Assembly (NCBI RefSeq): GCF_024323335.1
Contig: NC_066580.1
Coordinates: forward strand, 87,529,391-87,593,390
Origin: Lathyrus oleraceus
Lineage: Eukaryota > Streptophyta > Magnoliopsida > Fabales > Fabaceae
DNA length: 64,000 nucleotides
Reading direction: 5' to 3'
A program made the translations under genes and the position numbers. Positions 23,131 through 35,000 of this stretch are shown in pieces. A model generated the notes under the pieces. That model was not told where the DNA came from, ran no database searches, and saw only the letters and a list, made by a program, of their open reading frames with translations. The first letter of the stretch is position 1, and each line of letters starts with the position of its first letter.

Positions 23131-23141
23131 TGGGGGAGAGT
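23131..23141 (+). other. Polypurine tract of the chromovirus
   Basis: TGGGGGAGAGT directly precedes the 3' LTR. Confidence 0.85.
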
Positions 23142-25047
23142 TGTAACACCCCGATAAAATAAGGCTAATTATTTAATTTGAATTAATATAATATTTATTA
23201 ATTTAATTAATTAATTGGAAATATTATTGGATTATTATTATTATTTTGGAAAATATATATATATTGGAAATAAGAGAAAGAGTCCCATTTGGTAAAAAGA
23301 AAGTTTCACGTGAAAACAGAGAAACGATCGTGAAAGAGGAAAAGGGCAAAGAGACAGAGCAAGGGCTGAAGGTTGAAGAGAGAAAAGCTTGGAGCTCAAA
23401 GATTTGCCGGATTAATCAGGTAAGGGGGGTTTATCGTCGATTAATGGGTATTATGGGATAATATGTGATGGGTAGTGATAAGCCGTTAATTTGACCCTAA
23501 TTGGGATTGTTGATGCTGAAGAATTGAATTGGATAAATTGTATTTAGACTGTAATTGAATCTGTGTTTGGGTTAGTTGTGGAATTCCGAACGTATAGCTT
23601 TTTACGGAATCGGAATCGGAGGTCCGGAAGTCCTCCAACGGCGGAAAATGCGGAGAATTCTGCATTCTGCCTTGTGTTAGCGCAGGAACTGCTGTTTTGT
23701 CTGCGTTAACCGGTTAACCCAGGGTGTTAACCGGTTAACACTGTTTTGAATTGTGAAAATGTACTGTTTTGCCTGCGTTAACCGGTTAACCCAGGGCGTT
23801 AACCGGTTAACACTGTTGCGTTTTGCCAGAAAATGTGTTTTTGCCTGCGTTAACCGGTTAACCCAGGGCGTTAACCGGTTAACACTGTTGCAGAGTGGAA
23901 AAATTGGCTTTTTAATGTTGTGTATATAATTGAGAGTTGGCCTATGTTGGCGTATGATGTAATAGGGATTATTCCCGCTGTTTTGAGCAGTATAGGTATT
24001 AGTAGAGTGTGCTAATACTGTGTTTAATTGATTTACATGATAATGATGTGTTGATGATGTATGATGGCATGCATAATAATGTGAATGTATATATTATGCC
24101 TGTAATTGTGAACGGACTGTTGTATGGCTTAGAGTGTGAGCTTATGTCCAGTGTGAATTGTTGTTGATGCTGCATTTGCTAGATGATTAGCGTGCATAGC
24201 ATAGCCTTTGGGGCTGTAGCTAATTCCCATGGTGAGGAATTAGTGAGTGAATCATTGTGGATTTGTTGTTGATGTTTGCATGCTAGATGATTAGTGTGCA
24301 TAGTCTAGCCTTCGGGGCTGTAGCTAATTCCCATGGTGAGGAATTAGTGAGTGAGTCATTAGATCTCAAATGAGTGGGACTAGTGAGCTTAGTAGCCGTA
24401 TCTGGAGGGATCGGTGAGCTTGAACTATATGTTCAAGAATAGTCGGTACCGCATGTGTGGAGTCTCATTGCATAATGTATGTATGGCGTATAATATGAAT
24501 GGATGTATTCCAATATTATACGTGTGTTTGTGTTGTTATGGAGTATGAGTTGAGATTATACTTGTGCTGTATATTGATGTTGAGCTGATGTGTTGTTACT
24601 GATTGTATGTTGCGATTAGGGTGATTAATGTGTTAAATTGCTTAACATGACATTATATTCTATAATGCTTATTATATTGATTGAGGAACTCACCCTTACA
24701 ACTATTTTTCAGGTAACGAGAAATGAGTTGAGTAGAAGCGAATGCTTGGAGTCTAGTGTAGTCTCCTTAGTGGGTCGTGCTCTGATAGATGTAACATCGG
24801 GATGGGATGTTTTATGTTGTTGAATAATTTACATGTGAATGTTACATGTTTTACATGATTGAGGAGATCTCTATCCGCTGCGTTTTATGCAAATGTTCAT
24901 GTTTTGAATTAATAAAAGAGCATGACCGTTATATTGTTGAATGGTGTGAATAATTGTGTGACACCCTTGAATGGCATAATTACTCTGAATTGTTATATGT
25001 TTATTATTTTTAATTAAATATTTGGGGTATTTTAGAAGGGTGTTACA
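23142..25047 (+). repeat. 3' LTR of the chromovirus
   Basis: It is 1,906 bp, equal in length to the 5' LTR. Its palindrome array starts at 23705. Differences seen against the 5' LTR are at or near 23797, 24111, 24592, 24594 and 24667. Confidence 0.95.
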
Positions 25048-26223
25048 TCCGTAGTCAAGCTTTATTATGAAATGGGATAACATTAAAGCATGGAGACTAT
25101 TATGTTTGTAGACTGATGATCACGTCTCATGGATCATGGATAAAGAGTTATCAAGTCTTAAACATAGGTATGAATATTAAGAGTAATATTCATACTGGAT
25201 TGACCCGCTATGAGAATACTATATAGAAAGTTATGCAAAGTGTCATAAGTTATTCTCATGGTGATAATAGTGTATACCACTCTTCGACCTGAAACCACTA
25301 TGGATCCTAGATGTAGAGTCGAGTGCTTTATTGCTGATCCAACGTTATCCGTAACTGGATAACCATAAAGGCAGTTGATAGGTACTCCACGAAGCATGCT
25401 GAGGGACATGAGTGTCCTAGATGGAATTTGCCAATCCTGCTTAACAGGATAAATGTCTATGGGCCCAATATTGAACTGGACAAGGATGACATGGTCTATA
25501 CCTTGTGTTCAATATAGACATAAGGGCAAAGGGGTAATTATACACATAATTATTATCACAGAAGGTTTTGTCAGATCACATGACATTTTCGTGACTTGGG
25601 TAGCAGTGATGTGTTGCTAGATACCGCTCACTGTTTATTATGTTAAATGCATGATTTAATATAATTGCCAACGCCGCGAAAACCTATAGGGTCACACACA
25701 AAGGACGGATTGATGAGAGATAGAATAATTAAGGAACATCGTAAGGTACGGTGTACTTAAGAAGAATACGAAATATGGTAAAGTACCAAATACTTAAGTG
25801 ATTTTGGCATATTCTAAGATATGGGCCAAAATGCACTTAAGTGGGCTTTTTGGCTTGAAGCCCACACAAGTGGTTCTATAAATAGAACCCCTTGGGTAGA
25901 AGCATTCACACTCCAGACAACACAACTGAAGAGTTGGAATTTCGTATCTCTCTCTCTCTCACTCAAAGCCTTCACTCACAAACAGCTAGCACTGCGATTG
26001 AAGGAATCCGTTCGTGTGGACTGAGTAGAGACGTTGTCATCGTTCAACGTTCGTGATCGCCCCGTGGATCTGTATCAAAGGTTGATCATTGTCAGAGATT
26101 TGCACCAAAGGTTTGAATCTCCACAAGAGGTAACGATTCTATCACTGATCATGCTCATTCGTAAGGATCATTAAAGGAGAAATTTTTAAATTCCGCTGCG
26201 CCTTGGATGGCTATTCTCCTTCA

Positions 26224-26985
26224 GTATGTATAGGTATAACTCATAGAGTTAGGTGCCACTGGTAGGGATGGTGTATGTCATGTTGAGACATGTCTGTACA
26301 ATGCATGGATATTGGTGTGGAGTGTCCATGATTGTTAATTTGAGGGGGAGTTTGGCTAACCTCCTCACGTTTGGTCAGCCTAGGGTCTGGTTGGCTGTTG
26401 ACCTGTGTCACATGGGGTCTGGCTGTTGTGTGACACATTTGCAAGGAAGAATTCATCTCTCTCATTCCTAAGGGTGAATTTAATCTGAGAAGATTTTCAA
26501 AACTGTTGAAATGCTTGCAAGCAGAAGATGTGACACTAGAAGAATATTTTCAAAGTAGTCTTATGGTGGAAGTATCTGAAAGGAATAATGGGAAAGGATT
26601 TAAGATCAATGTCAACTTGTGCCAAGTACAAGTATTTAATTGATTATCCTTGGAGCTCAAGATAACTAATGTTCTTAAAGATGTTGGAACATCTCTTCTT
26701 CAAGACCCTGTGCAGAATCACAGGAAGGATAGTACATTGGTTTATGATCTATCACTTTGGTGGCAGCAAAAGCATATAATCTCTGAAAAGGTTTCATGGC
26801 AAGAAACATGTTCAGCCTTGGTGTGTACAAGAAGAAGAAGACATCATAGTCTTGATGGTGGTTACTTGGATCAGTTTATCTCTGATCTAAGTAAGGAAGT
26901 GCATTGGCTAATGCACACTGTGAAGTTAAGAACAAGTGGCAGCACTCTTAACATCATGGAAACAGCCTTGCTTTAGGAAGTGGAA
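26224..26985 (+). repeat. Duplicated flank segment, copy 2 (original place)
   Basis: This is the expected right-hand continuation of the outer Sirevirus-like element after the TSD. It matches 10700-11461. Identity ends after the shared word GGAAGTGGAA, where this copy continues smoothly and copy 1 switches into the copia leader. Confidence 0.92.
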
Positions 26986-28756
26986 TCCTTGGTATAGCTG
27001 AAGGGTTAGTTTCTAACTGGTCCTTCTGAAGACTCATGCATCAGAGTGTCTGATGTCTTTGGAAAAGAAGCAGGAATTCATCAAGGTGTGAGCTTGGATG
27101 ACTTAACTGCAAACATGCAGGATGGAGGTTGTTTACTCAAACTTGGTTCCACAATCAAGTCTATGAGAACATTGAACTCTTGTTCTGTGAAGGGAGGAAG
27201 TTCTTTCAAGTGGCAGAAGAAGGAGCTAGATGTCAAAACACAATGTTGTGACATTTGGTTCAACATCAGATTCTTAGTTGGTGAAGTGACACATCAACTT
27301 GAGATAGAAGGGTCTACAGGGTTGTAGATTGGATACTTCAAAAAGGTCGTCCTCGTTGCAGTTCTTTGGAGTTGCTGGATAGAAAGGATGTTACATGTTC
27401 ATGTCTTAGAAAATCTAAGTTTTGTTCAACATGTAGCTTGAAGTTCAAGTCTCACTTGGAAGGTCAGAATATCTTTGGGAGAGGTCTGATAGACGTGGAG
27501 AGGTCAAAGGATGGCATTTGACTTTTTCATATGAGGATTCATGAAGGAGGTAATCAACCAGTGGCATTTGGTCTATCTCAGAAGTGAGTTCGAAGAATCA
27601 AGATAATCCACACATGGCAGCTGATTATTCTTGAGGAAAGTCTGAGACAAATTACTTTTGAGCAGAAAAGTAGTAAGTTGAAGACAAAAGGAGGTGTTTT
27701 CTATTCATCTCTTGGAGCTTGTGGTAGGATCTCTGAGCTATCTATGGAAGATTATCTCTCGTAATGGGATGAGAATGTATATGTCCCAATTTATGTCTGG
27801 GTTCTTTTGGATCAAGCTGGTGACTCAGTGATATCTGAAGATTATCAGATGGTGTTCCTTGTCATGTTGTGAAGGATGCCCTAACTAATGTTAGAACATT
27901 TTGTGAAGTGGTTTCCTGTTCTGGTTAGAAGAAAGATTGACACAGAGTGTGGATGTGTTCAGCCAAAAGGGTTGAACAGAGGGTGTGCTCTTGAAGACAT
28001 GAAGATGAGTCTTATGTTTTCCATTCATCAAGTGGTCTGGGTTCTCTTCGAATCAGGAAGTATGTGAAGGTCCAACTTTGGGGTGTTGGATATGTTCATG
28101 TGTGATCTCGAAGTTTCAAGAGGAGAGTTGGTTGGTCATGACAGGGGGAGTTCTGTCTTTGTGCTGCAAGTAATCATCAAGCTTGTGGTCTATGTGTTCT
28201 CAGATAACAAGGTATGGCACCTGATACACCTGCTGTGAAGACAGTGTGTGACTACTTGATCAAAGCTGTGAAGCAAGATCAAGTGGGTAGTGTCTTGATC
28301 AAAGCTGTAAAGCAAGATCAAGAGAGGGTATTCTTGATTGAAACTGTGAAGTAAAATCTGGCACTTGTGTGTAATTCTGTTTATCTTGGTCTGTAATTTA
28401 AAGTGTTGCTTTGGCAACATTTTTGACAAAAAGGGGGAGTAACACCTGTGATGCCCCAGGACAACAGAGTGTTTTGCTAAACAGATATTGAAGATCCTCC
28501 AAGCCAGAGGTAGTGCTGCAGTTGAGGTTCCACTTCTATGAGTGTGAGTTATGTGTGCTGCAATTAGAAGTTTTTATTTAACTTTTGTATGTGTGCTGTT
28601 ATGTGAAGTTTTTATTTAACTTCCATCTGTGTGAGTGTGTTGTTACTCTGAGTGTATTAGCTAGGTTAATTTCCTGCTAGATGTGTGTTTTCCGCTGCTA
28701 TGGACTCTGTTGTAAAGCCAAAGTGTTTTAGCCAAAAATTTGCCAAAGGGGGAGTT
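26986..28756 (+). other. Internal region of the Sirevirus-like element, right part, with repeated polypurine tracts
   Basis: No pol motif was recognised. Purine tracts ACAGGGGGAG (about 28141), AAAAAGGGGGAG (about 28428) and CCAAAGGGGGAGTT (28743-28756, the functional PPT position) recur. Upstream, at 28255-28358, are about three copies of a 39-bp unit with CTTGATC and GATCAAG arms. A relative of this unit (CTTGAAC...GTTCAAG) occurs in the LTR near 7473. Confidence 0.7.
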
Positions 28757-30630
28757 TGTAGATGTTTGATTGGCTGCATTGTATGGTAAAACACTAGCTG
28801 GATTCTAATGCCTTGACTGATGTCATGACATGCTGTAAAGGTGTTTGTGTGACTGCATTGTAGGTTAGAATATCTAGCTGTACTCTGATGTCTTGACTGA
28901 TGTCATGACACACTTGAGTAGTTTACTACAGGATTAGCTAATACAGGATTCATTGAATGTCAAACTGGATGTTATGACATTCATCCCTGTCAGCAGATAC
29001 TGAGGAATAGAACAGTTGGTGTTCTGTTAGAACTCAGTATTTATTTTCAGTTTGGTGATCAAGGAAATACCAGATCTGGCATAAGGCCTACTTTCTGAAT
29101 GTCAAACTGGATGTTATGACATTCATCATTGACAGCATATACTGAACAATAGACAGAGTGGTGTTCTGCTACACTTCAGTATGTTTATCAGTCTGTTCTT
29201 CAAGAGGATAACAGAACTGACTTAAGGCTAAATGTGTAAATGTCAAATTGGATGCTTTGACATTTATTAATGTAAGCTGTTACTGTAGAATGGACAGATT
29301 GGTCATGTACAGTTCAGCAAATTTGTACAGTCTGTTTTCAGGAAAAACAGACTTAGCATATGGACCTTGATGTCAAGCTGAATGTTGTGACATTCATTCC
29401 TGACAGCATATGCTATATTGTAGGTTGTTTAGTTTTTCTGTTTCAGCATTTTTCTCAGGCTAAAATCCAGGAAACCAACAACCAAGCTACAATTAAGGAA
29501 CCTAACAAATAGCCTATTTGTTAGCACACTAATATGTGGAAATTAGTTAGAATCCTATGTGACATTATTTGTGGAGGTCTTGAGATATTTTAGGAACTAA
29601 ATATAGATATATTTTAGGAACTAAGAGATTGAAGACCTTGATTGTAGCAGAAACCTTCTGCTGGTTTTGTAACAGCAAAGAACAAGTTTGCTGCGATTTC
29701 TGAAGGCCCAAATCCAGTTGGGTGATTAGGTTATAAATAGCTTATTGTAACCTAGTTTTTGTAAGCCTCTTAGAATGAAAATTTAGGGGTGTGTGTGAGG
29801 TAAACCTCTCAATCAGTGGGAAGGTTACCATGTGTTTCTCAGTGTTCAAAGCTGAGAGTGTTTGTAACTCAAAGCCTGTAGGCAAGAGTGATTATGTTCT
29901 TGAACGAAGCTGTGAAGCAAGTTCAAGTTGTTTTAACATTACATTGTATTTGTAGTGATAGGAATCAAAACTGGAGGTTTCTATCTAGGAGTTCCTAGGT
30001 ATAAATTGCATTGGGTAGGGATTAAGTGAAGAGTTGTAAACGGGGGAGTTTAACTCTGAATTAATACTGCTGATAGTGGATCTTCTTCCTGGCTTGGTAT
30101 GCCCCCAGACGTAGGTGAGTTGCACCGAACTGGGTTAACAATTGCTTGTGTTTTTACCTTCTGCACACTATATTTTGTCTGTTATAACTCAGTCTGGTTT
30201 TAGTCTGTTTATGAAGGGAATAATAGATATGACACATAGCCTGCAGTCTGAATGTAAAACAGAATGTTATGTCATTCACCATTGACTGCTGATATTGATG
30301 GACTGGTTGATCTGTTACAGTTCACTCATCTGTAATGTTGGGACAGGTGATGTTCAAACCAATGTTGAGACATCATGCTGATAACTGGGCAGGAAAAATA
30401 AACATAAAGGCTATGTTTGATTTCTACTGTGTGTTTCCACTAGATGGACAGAACTAGGTGTTCCTCCATTCTAGGGTGATATAGAAGCAGATGTCGTGAC
30501 ATCTGTGAATGTGTGCATACCAGTACTAGGTTTTAATTTGTATAACTGTCTTGCTGTATTAGTAACAATGTTAGATCAGATGTCATTACTTGGAGTAGAA
30601 CATCTAAACTCTGACTACACCAGAATTTCA
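28757..30630 (+). repeat. 3' LTR of the Sirevirus-like element
   Basis: It is 1,874 bp, starts TGTAGATG and ends ATTTCA, and is followed by CTTCC (30631-30635), the right TSD copy. Confidence 0.93.
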
Positions 30631-30635
30631 CTTCC

Positions 30636-30967
30636 ATTTCCTTCAACCTCTCTTCCAATCTTCTAAACATGGGGTCCACACCATAACCCATACCAAAGTC
30701 TTCCTGTAGTAGGGGGAACTGATCGTCCTGATCATCATGAACGGGCTGTTGACCAGAGGTGACATGTAGGATTGGGATAGGCCCCGGTCCATTGGGTCCA
30801 TTAGCCTCTCCAGCTGGAGGATCAGTCACCGTCTCTGGTTGAGCAGGGGGATTCCTCTGTATCATCTGCCTGAGCTCTTGCTGTCCCTGAGCCACCCCTT
30901 GAACCACATCCATGAATTGATTCATGCGGATTTTCATCTCGGCGAACTCTGCCTGTAGGCTTTCCAT
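30636..30967 (-). pseudogene. Tat gag, N-terminal part
   Basis: The ATG at 30967 starts a predicted coiled coil (MESLQAEFAEMKIRMNQFMD, then GQQELRQMI). A P/G-rich linker and the segment RLEERLKEME follow, where the Sirevirus-like insertion cuts the gene. Codons continue correctly at 6332 after removal of one CTTCC. The plus-strand Ogre gag has the same order (coiled coil, acidic linker, LEERMLAMEG), supporting this start. The sequence beyond 30636 toward 30533 belongs to the LTR. Confidence 0.85.
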
Positions 30968-32174
30968 TACTCTCTGTTGGTTTCTGCGGGTACCGTACCG
31001 GTGAATCCCTGGGTCAGTTATCCTGATAATGGAACACCAAACAAACTGAGAACACTGTGGCGGTACCTGTTATGCAAGACATGCTAATGAACATGTAAAT
31101 GCAATGACATGTTTATCAATTCCAAAGGTATTCTACCCCCTTGATTCCAGTCTCTCAATAGATAAACGATGTAAAAAAAAGACTAAGCCGTTGATGAGAA
31201 CCAAGAAAATTCCGACTAGAATCAAGTAGAAGATATAAACCCCAAAGAAATGGATAAACATGTGTGAATGATTATGAATGCAAAATGATGTGATGCAAAA
31301 TGATGTGAATGCAGTGCAGTGGCATGGGAATCAGGATCGCTGTATCTGCTTGAACATCTGTCAGGTTGCACTGTCTGGAGAGAAATTAAAAGCACACCAA
31401 ACAAAGGTCATGGGATGGATCATGTTATCCTTAATATCAACCACCCATTTTGGTGGATTATGGTTTACACCTTATCAACACCCAAGTTTCATTGATATTA
31501 AGGATTCCTGATCGGATCAACCATGAATCAAGGGTTTGTTGCAAGTCACGAGCATGGAGTTTAGGTTAAGAACCACCCAAAAGGAGTGTACTAAGGTTTA
31601 AACCTGCCAAACATGTTCTACAAAAGGTTCCCATAGTCATAATCCCATCTTTCAGATATTATCGGAGGAACGACTACTCGTATTCCAAAAATATTCTCAA
31701 GAGAGACTCTTATGAGTGTAGTATCGCGTAACAATCGTATCAAATCTTACACTTGAACGACTTTCGCACTACGTCCTATGAATAGGCCAAGATGGGTTTG
31801 GTAAACTAAGGTCCTCGGCTTCTAAGGTCTATATTGGAAAAAGTAATGTCTAACCACAACTTACTTGTGTGACATTATTGATCTCAACATGACCTCCACC
31901 AAGTGAATGGGCTTGCAAGTCAACTTGCTAAGGAATAACTCCACACAAGTCGACAAGACTATGCCATTCTCCTATCTTAAGTGCACTCGAGTTCGGGTAT
32001 AGAACTCATCTCACAAAGATCACCAAGCAGCCATAGCCAGCCAACAGATACAACAATGATATGTACACAATGCAATAAGGTAAAGCAGGTCAATAAATAA
32101 CTGTACAAAAGCATGAACACCCAATAAACAAACAAACTACAAAAGCTAGGAGGGACTTGCTTAGGGAAACCGTT
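30968..32174 (-). other. Untranslated leader of the minus-strand Tat element, no ORF1
   Basis: This is about 1.2 kb between primer site and gag. No open frame resembles the ORF1 that the plus-strand Ogre has here. No repeat or RNA gene was recognised. Confidence 0.7.
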
Positions 32175-32192
32175 TCCCCAGCAGAGTCGCCA
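32175..32192 (-). other. Primer binding site (tRNA-Arg type) of the minus-strand Tat element
   Basis: The minus strand reads TGGCGACTCTGCTGGGGA two bases after the LTR. It is complementary to the 3' end of a plant tRNA-Arg, as described for Ogre elements. Confidence 0.9.
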
Positions 32193-32252
32193 ACTGTCGC
32201 AACCTGAAAAATAAAGTGTGCGAAAAAACAACCGGCGAAAAAAAATGACAGA

Positions 32253-32262
32253 AGAGTCGCCA
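32253..32262 (-). other. Second PBS-like decamer inside the Tat LTR
   Basis: The minus strand has TGGCGACTCT, identical to the first ten bases of the primer site, starting 70 nt upstream of the true PBS. The plus-strand Ogre has the same arrangement. Confidence 0.75.
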
Positions 32263-33570
32263 CCGTGCGTTATTTATCCCAACGGAGGGAAAGGAAACGC
32301 TCGAAGTAAACCTGAAAAGAGGAAAGGAAAAGACAAGGTCTCGCAACCAAATCTTGGGTTCGGGATTCGGTTATGCGAAGGGAAGGTATTAGCACCCCTA
32401 CGCATCCGTAGTACTCTACGGGATCCACTTTTGTAGTTCTTGTCTAAAGGGTGTGAGTTTATCTTGTGTTGTTTACTAAAAAAGGGGTTAAATGAAAATG
32501 ACTCGCGCGGATGTCGCATCCACTGCATACGTATCTCATCTGAATATGAGAATCAGAGTCTTCGTAGCTCGGCTGACCTATGGGTTTGGGGGATGTGTGC
32601 TCGCTAATACATCGCGTCTTATGCCTACGTATCTCATCTGGAATGAGAATCAGAGCAGGCCGTAGTTCGGCTAACTACGGGGTTATGGATTGGGTTTTGG
32701 ACAAACGACGTTACTACGCAATCTACCGGATGCTCGACCTTTGGAGACTTACTCACCTATAGTAAAAGGAGTAAACGTGTGTTTAGGAGAATAAAAATCA
32801 ATGAAGGGTTAGGGTTTGGGATGCTCATGCAAAAAGGCAGTCCTTGACGAAGGAACCGCGCTACCTGCGGGGATACGAACACATACAAAACAAACATGTA
32901 TAAAGTAAATGTGCCAACAAGGCAATCAGAATAAATCTCCCAAATGGTATCCCACAAGCAAAGTGGAATATCCAGCGAGCTATCCCTGCAAAAGTCATGT
33001 GAGCCTTCACAAAAACTCAACAAAAGGGTTAGTGAAACAAGATAAGGATTAGGAGAAAACATGTTATGACAAACGTAAGTCAGATTAGAGCAAAACAGTA
33101 TGGTTTTTCATGGATAACAGTATTGTTTCAGAAACCTCAAACCCTGTGGCATACACTTCAGAAATTAAACGATTAAGCATTCAAGGCATTATTTATACAT
33201 TCATACATAACACATCACACATTTAGAACATTCAAATTGAAGGCGTAAAATAATGGGAATATGGCAAACCTGATTGGAGAGCTTGATTGAAATTGAGTTG
33301 CACCCGTGAGGTTTACAAAACAATCTTTAGGGTTTATGTGAGGCAGAGGTGATTATGTGCAGTTGTGTTCCCTTCAGGGTTTGGAGGTTGCTCTGAACTC
33401 TGTTAGCTCTTCTCTCACTATCTTTTTCCCCAGGGTTCTTCTCTCACTATCTTTTTCCCAGACAGGGTAATAGGAATAGAATGGCCTTTTGTTTCACTGA
33501 AACTCTGAATTTATAACCTGATTTTTGTGGACCCGTGGGCTCAAATGAGAGAGGTCCAAGTCCAAGATTT

Positions 33571-33577
33571 TTCTTTT

Positions 33578-33608
<31 letters not shown>

Positions 33609-33645
33609 TTTTTATTTATTTTTTGTTTTTTTTTGTTTTTTTTTT
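33571..33645. repeat. TTTA/T-rich simple repeat
   Basis: A run of TTTA units turns into a poly-T stretch inside the Tat LTR. It is a low-complexity tract. Confidence 0.85.
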
Positions 33646-33766
33646 AAAAATTATTCCGATTGCCATGATGAAATGCAAATGCTAAATGACCTAAAAATGA
33701 ATGCATGCATGAGGTGTAAAGCGTATGCTTCCAGGAAAAATGAAGGGTAAATTTTGGGGTATTACA

Positions 33767-34170
33767 GTTGTCATTAAAATCATTCCTTAATTTATTGTTT
33801 TCCTTGGTTGAAAACATTGAGAAATTTATTCCTAAACATGTTGTAAATTACAAGCACATGTATCTTGTTCTATTTCATGTGAAAGCATTTTCTATGAAAA
33901 CATTTGTTCAAGATAATTAAATCTCTTTGGGATGGATTGCAAGTGCTAGAAAAAAAATCTTTTGGTAGAAACATATAATTTATAAAAAAATTGAAAAGAT
34001 TTGTTGTTCTCGCATAATCCATTGTCAAAATCTGGATTTGTTTATACAATTTATTTTCATATTATGTGTAAACAATATAATTTTAAAAAATTTATTTTCA
34101 TAATCCACTCGATTTTTTATAGAAATTGAGACGTATGTGGCGCTTAGGATGAAATAAATTTTATTGTATT
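33767..34170. other. Spacer between the two Tat/Ogre elements
   Basis: This AT-rich DNA has no supported gene. It contains GGGATGGATTGCAAGTGCT near 33929, and a diverged relative (AGGATGGATTGTAAGAGC) occurs at about 51357 on the other side of the Ogre element. It ends with the Ogre TSD GTATT (34166-34170). Confidence 0.6.
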
Positions 34171-34989
34171 TGTCATATCCCAAAATTTGCCTGTTAATTT
34201 TTATGATAAATTGATTCATGTATGGCATTCATTTCACATTTGCATTCATTTATTAGCATACATTCTCATTAAATTATAAATTTTAATTTATTTATTATGT
34301 GATACAAATATAAAAAATAATAATGATTTTGGTTATCTGTATGATATAAATAAATTTTATATATATAAATAAAATAGTTTTAATTTAATGATAAATAAAA
34401 ATAGATTTGAATTTTAATTGTATAATTAAAATTTTAAATTAATTTTATTTGTTAAAGCTCATTAAGTTATAATAACTATTTTTTATAATTTAGTGACTCA
34501 TGTTCCATTTATTCATTATTTATAAATAGTATTTATTTAGTAATTCACGTTTTTTACTTAATAAAATTTATTTATTAGAGTAACATTTTTTTAAAAGCCC
34601 ATAAATTATAAAATAATTTTGGTTGATATAAGTAAGAATAATTTTGATTTTTTTAAATGATGAAAGTAAAAATAGAAATAGGTTTAAATTTTAATTCAAT
34701 TAAAAGTCATTTAAATTATTCATTATTTATAATAATATTTGTATAAATATTCATTTATAATAATAGATATTTAAGACCAAATCCAAACCAAAAATATATA
34801 AATAATCATAGTATTATTTATCATATGATGGTTTTGTTTTATAAAAATAATTTTGGCTCTAATTTAATAACAAAAATTTAAATTTAAATTGTGCAAAATG
34901 TTAGAGCTGACTCTCCTAAATTATATGGTGAGATCCTAAAGTATAGGAAGGGATCCAAATATTTAGCAAGGTTAAACCCTAATCCACAC

Positions 34990-35000
34990 CATTATAAATA
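34990..35000 (+). promoter_or_regulatory. Putative TATA box of the Ogre 5' LTR
   Basis: CATTATAAATACTTC lies here, and the same sequence is in the 3' LTR at about 48942-48952. It lies inside an 81-codon open frame, which argues that the frame is not a gene. Confidence 0.6.

Larger units (their letters stand above)
16698..25047 (+). mobile_element. Tekay/Del-type chromovirus (Ty3/gypsy), youngest insertion in the nest
   Basis: Two 1,906-bp LTRs (TGTAACACC...GTTACA), an initiator-Met PBS, one gag-pol frame broken by a single TAG, a PPT and a 5-bp TSD. Only five LTR differences were noticed by eye, so insertion was recent. The chromodomain-like end of pol places it with chromoviruses, and the overall pol fits the Tekay clade. 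Apart from the TAG the element looks complete. Confidence 0.93.
9339..26223 (+). mobile_element. Inner Ty1/copia element, rearranged on its 5' side, with a chromovirus inside its 3' LTR
   Basis: Two LTRs of 1,361 bp each (the right one after removing the nested chromovirus) bracket a leader, gag-pol and PPT. Between the left LTR and the leader lies 762 bp copied from the outside flank (10700-11461), and no primer site is present. The element is therefore a rearranged, immobile copy. Pol order (protease, integrase, RT, RNase H) proves copia type. The gag style suggests the Angela/Tork side of copia, which I cannot confirm without a tree. Confidence 0.88.
16508..26223 (+). repeat. Right LTR of the inner copia element, interrupted by the chromovirus
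   Basis: The LTR occupies 16508-16697 and 25053-26223. Removing the 8,350-bp insertion and one TCCGT copy leaves 1,361 bp, exactly the length of the left LTR. Confidence 0.93.
6333..30630 (+). mobile_element. Non-autonomous Sirevirus-like Ty1/copia element (outer copia)
   Basis: Two 1,874-bp LTRs (6333-8206 and 28757-30630), an initiator-Met PBS, several polypurine tracts and a 5-bp TSD define a complete LTR element. Its own internal DNA, outside the nested insertions, is 8207-9338 plus 26229-28756 (about 3.7 kb). It shows no gag, integrase, RT or RNase H motif in any frame read. It is called Sirevirus-like because of the repeated GGGGGAG tracts and the inverted-repeat-rich LTRs. A large retrotransposon derivative (LARD) is the best description. 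By eye the LTRs differ at roughly 20-25 sites. Confidence 0.85.
1..33766 (-). mobile_element. Tat/Ogre-lineage Ty3/gypsy element, 3' end outside window, split by nested insertions
   Basis: The minus strand reads 5' LTR (32195-33766), tRNA-Arg type primer site, gag, a short intron, RT, two RNase H domains, integrase and 3' UTR. The 3' LTR is not reached before position 1. Gag is cut at 6332/30636 by a 24.3-kb insertion, and the frame resumes correctly once one copy of the CTTCC target duplication is removed. Unlike the plus-strand Ogre copy, it has no ORF1 between primer site and gag and no protease domain. RT carries a frameshift and the integrase reading frame a stop, so this copy is dead. 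The lineage is assigned from protein similarity to the second element in this window and from the tRNA-Arg primer site. Confidence 0.9.
32195..33766 (-). repeat. 5' LTR of the minus-strand Tat element
   Basis: In element orientation it starts TGTAATACCCCAAAATTT and ends GGTTGCGACA (1,572 bp). A TATA-like GGTTATAAATTC lies at about 33505-33517. A TTTA/T-rich simple repeat occupies 33571-33645. The partner LTR is outside the window, so the TSD (GTTGT at 33767-33771) cannot be confirmed. Confidence 0.85.
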
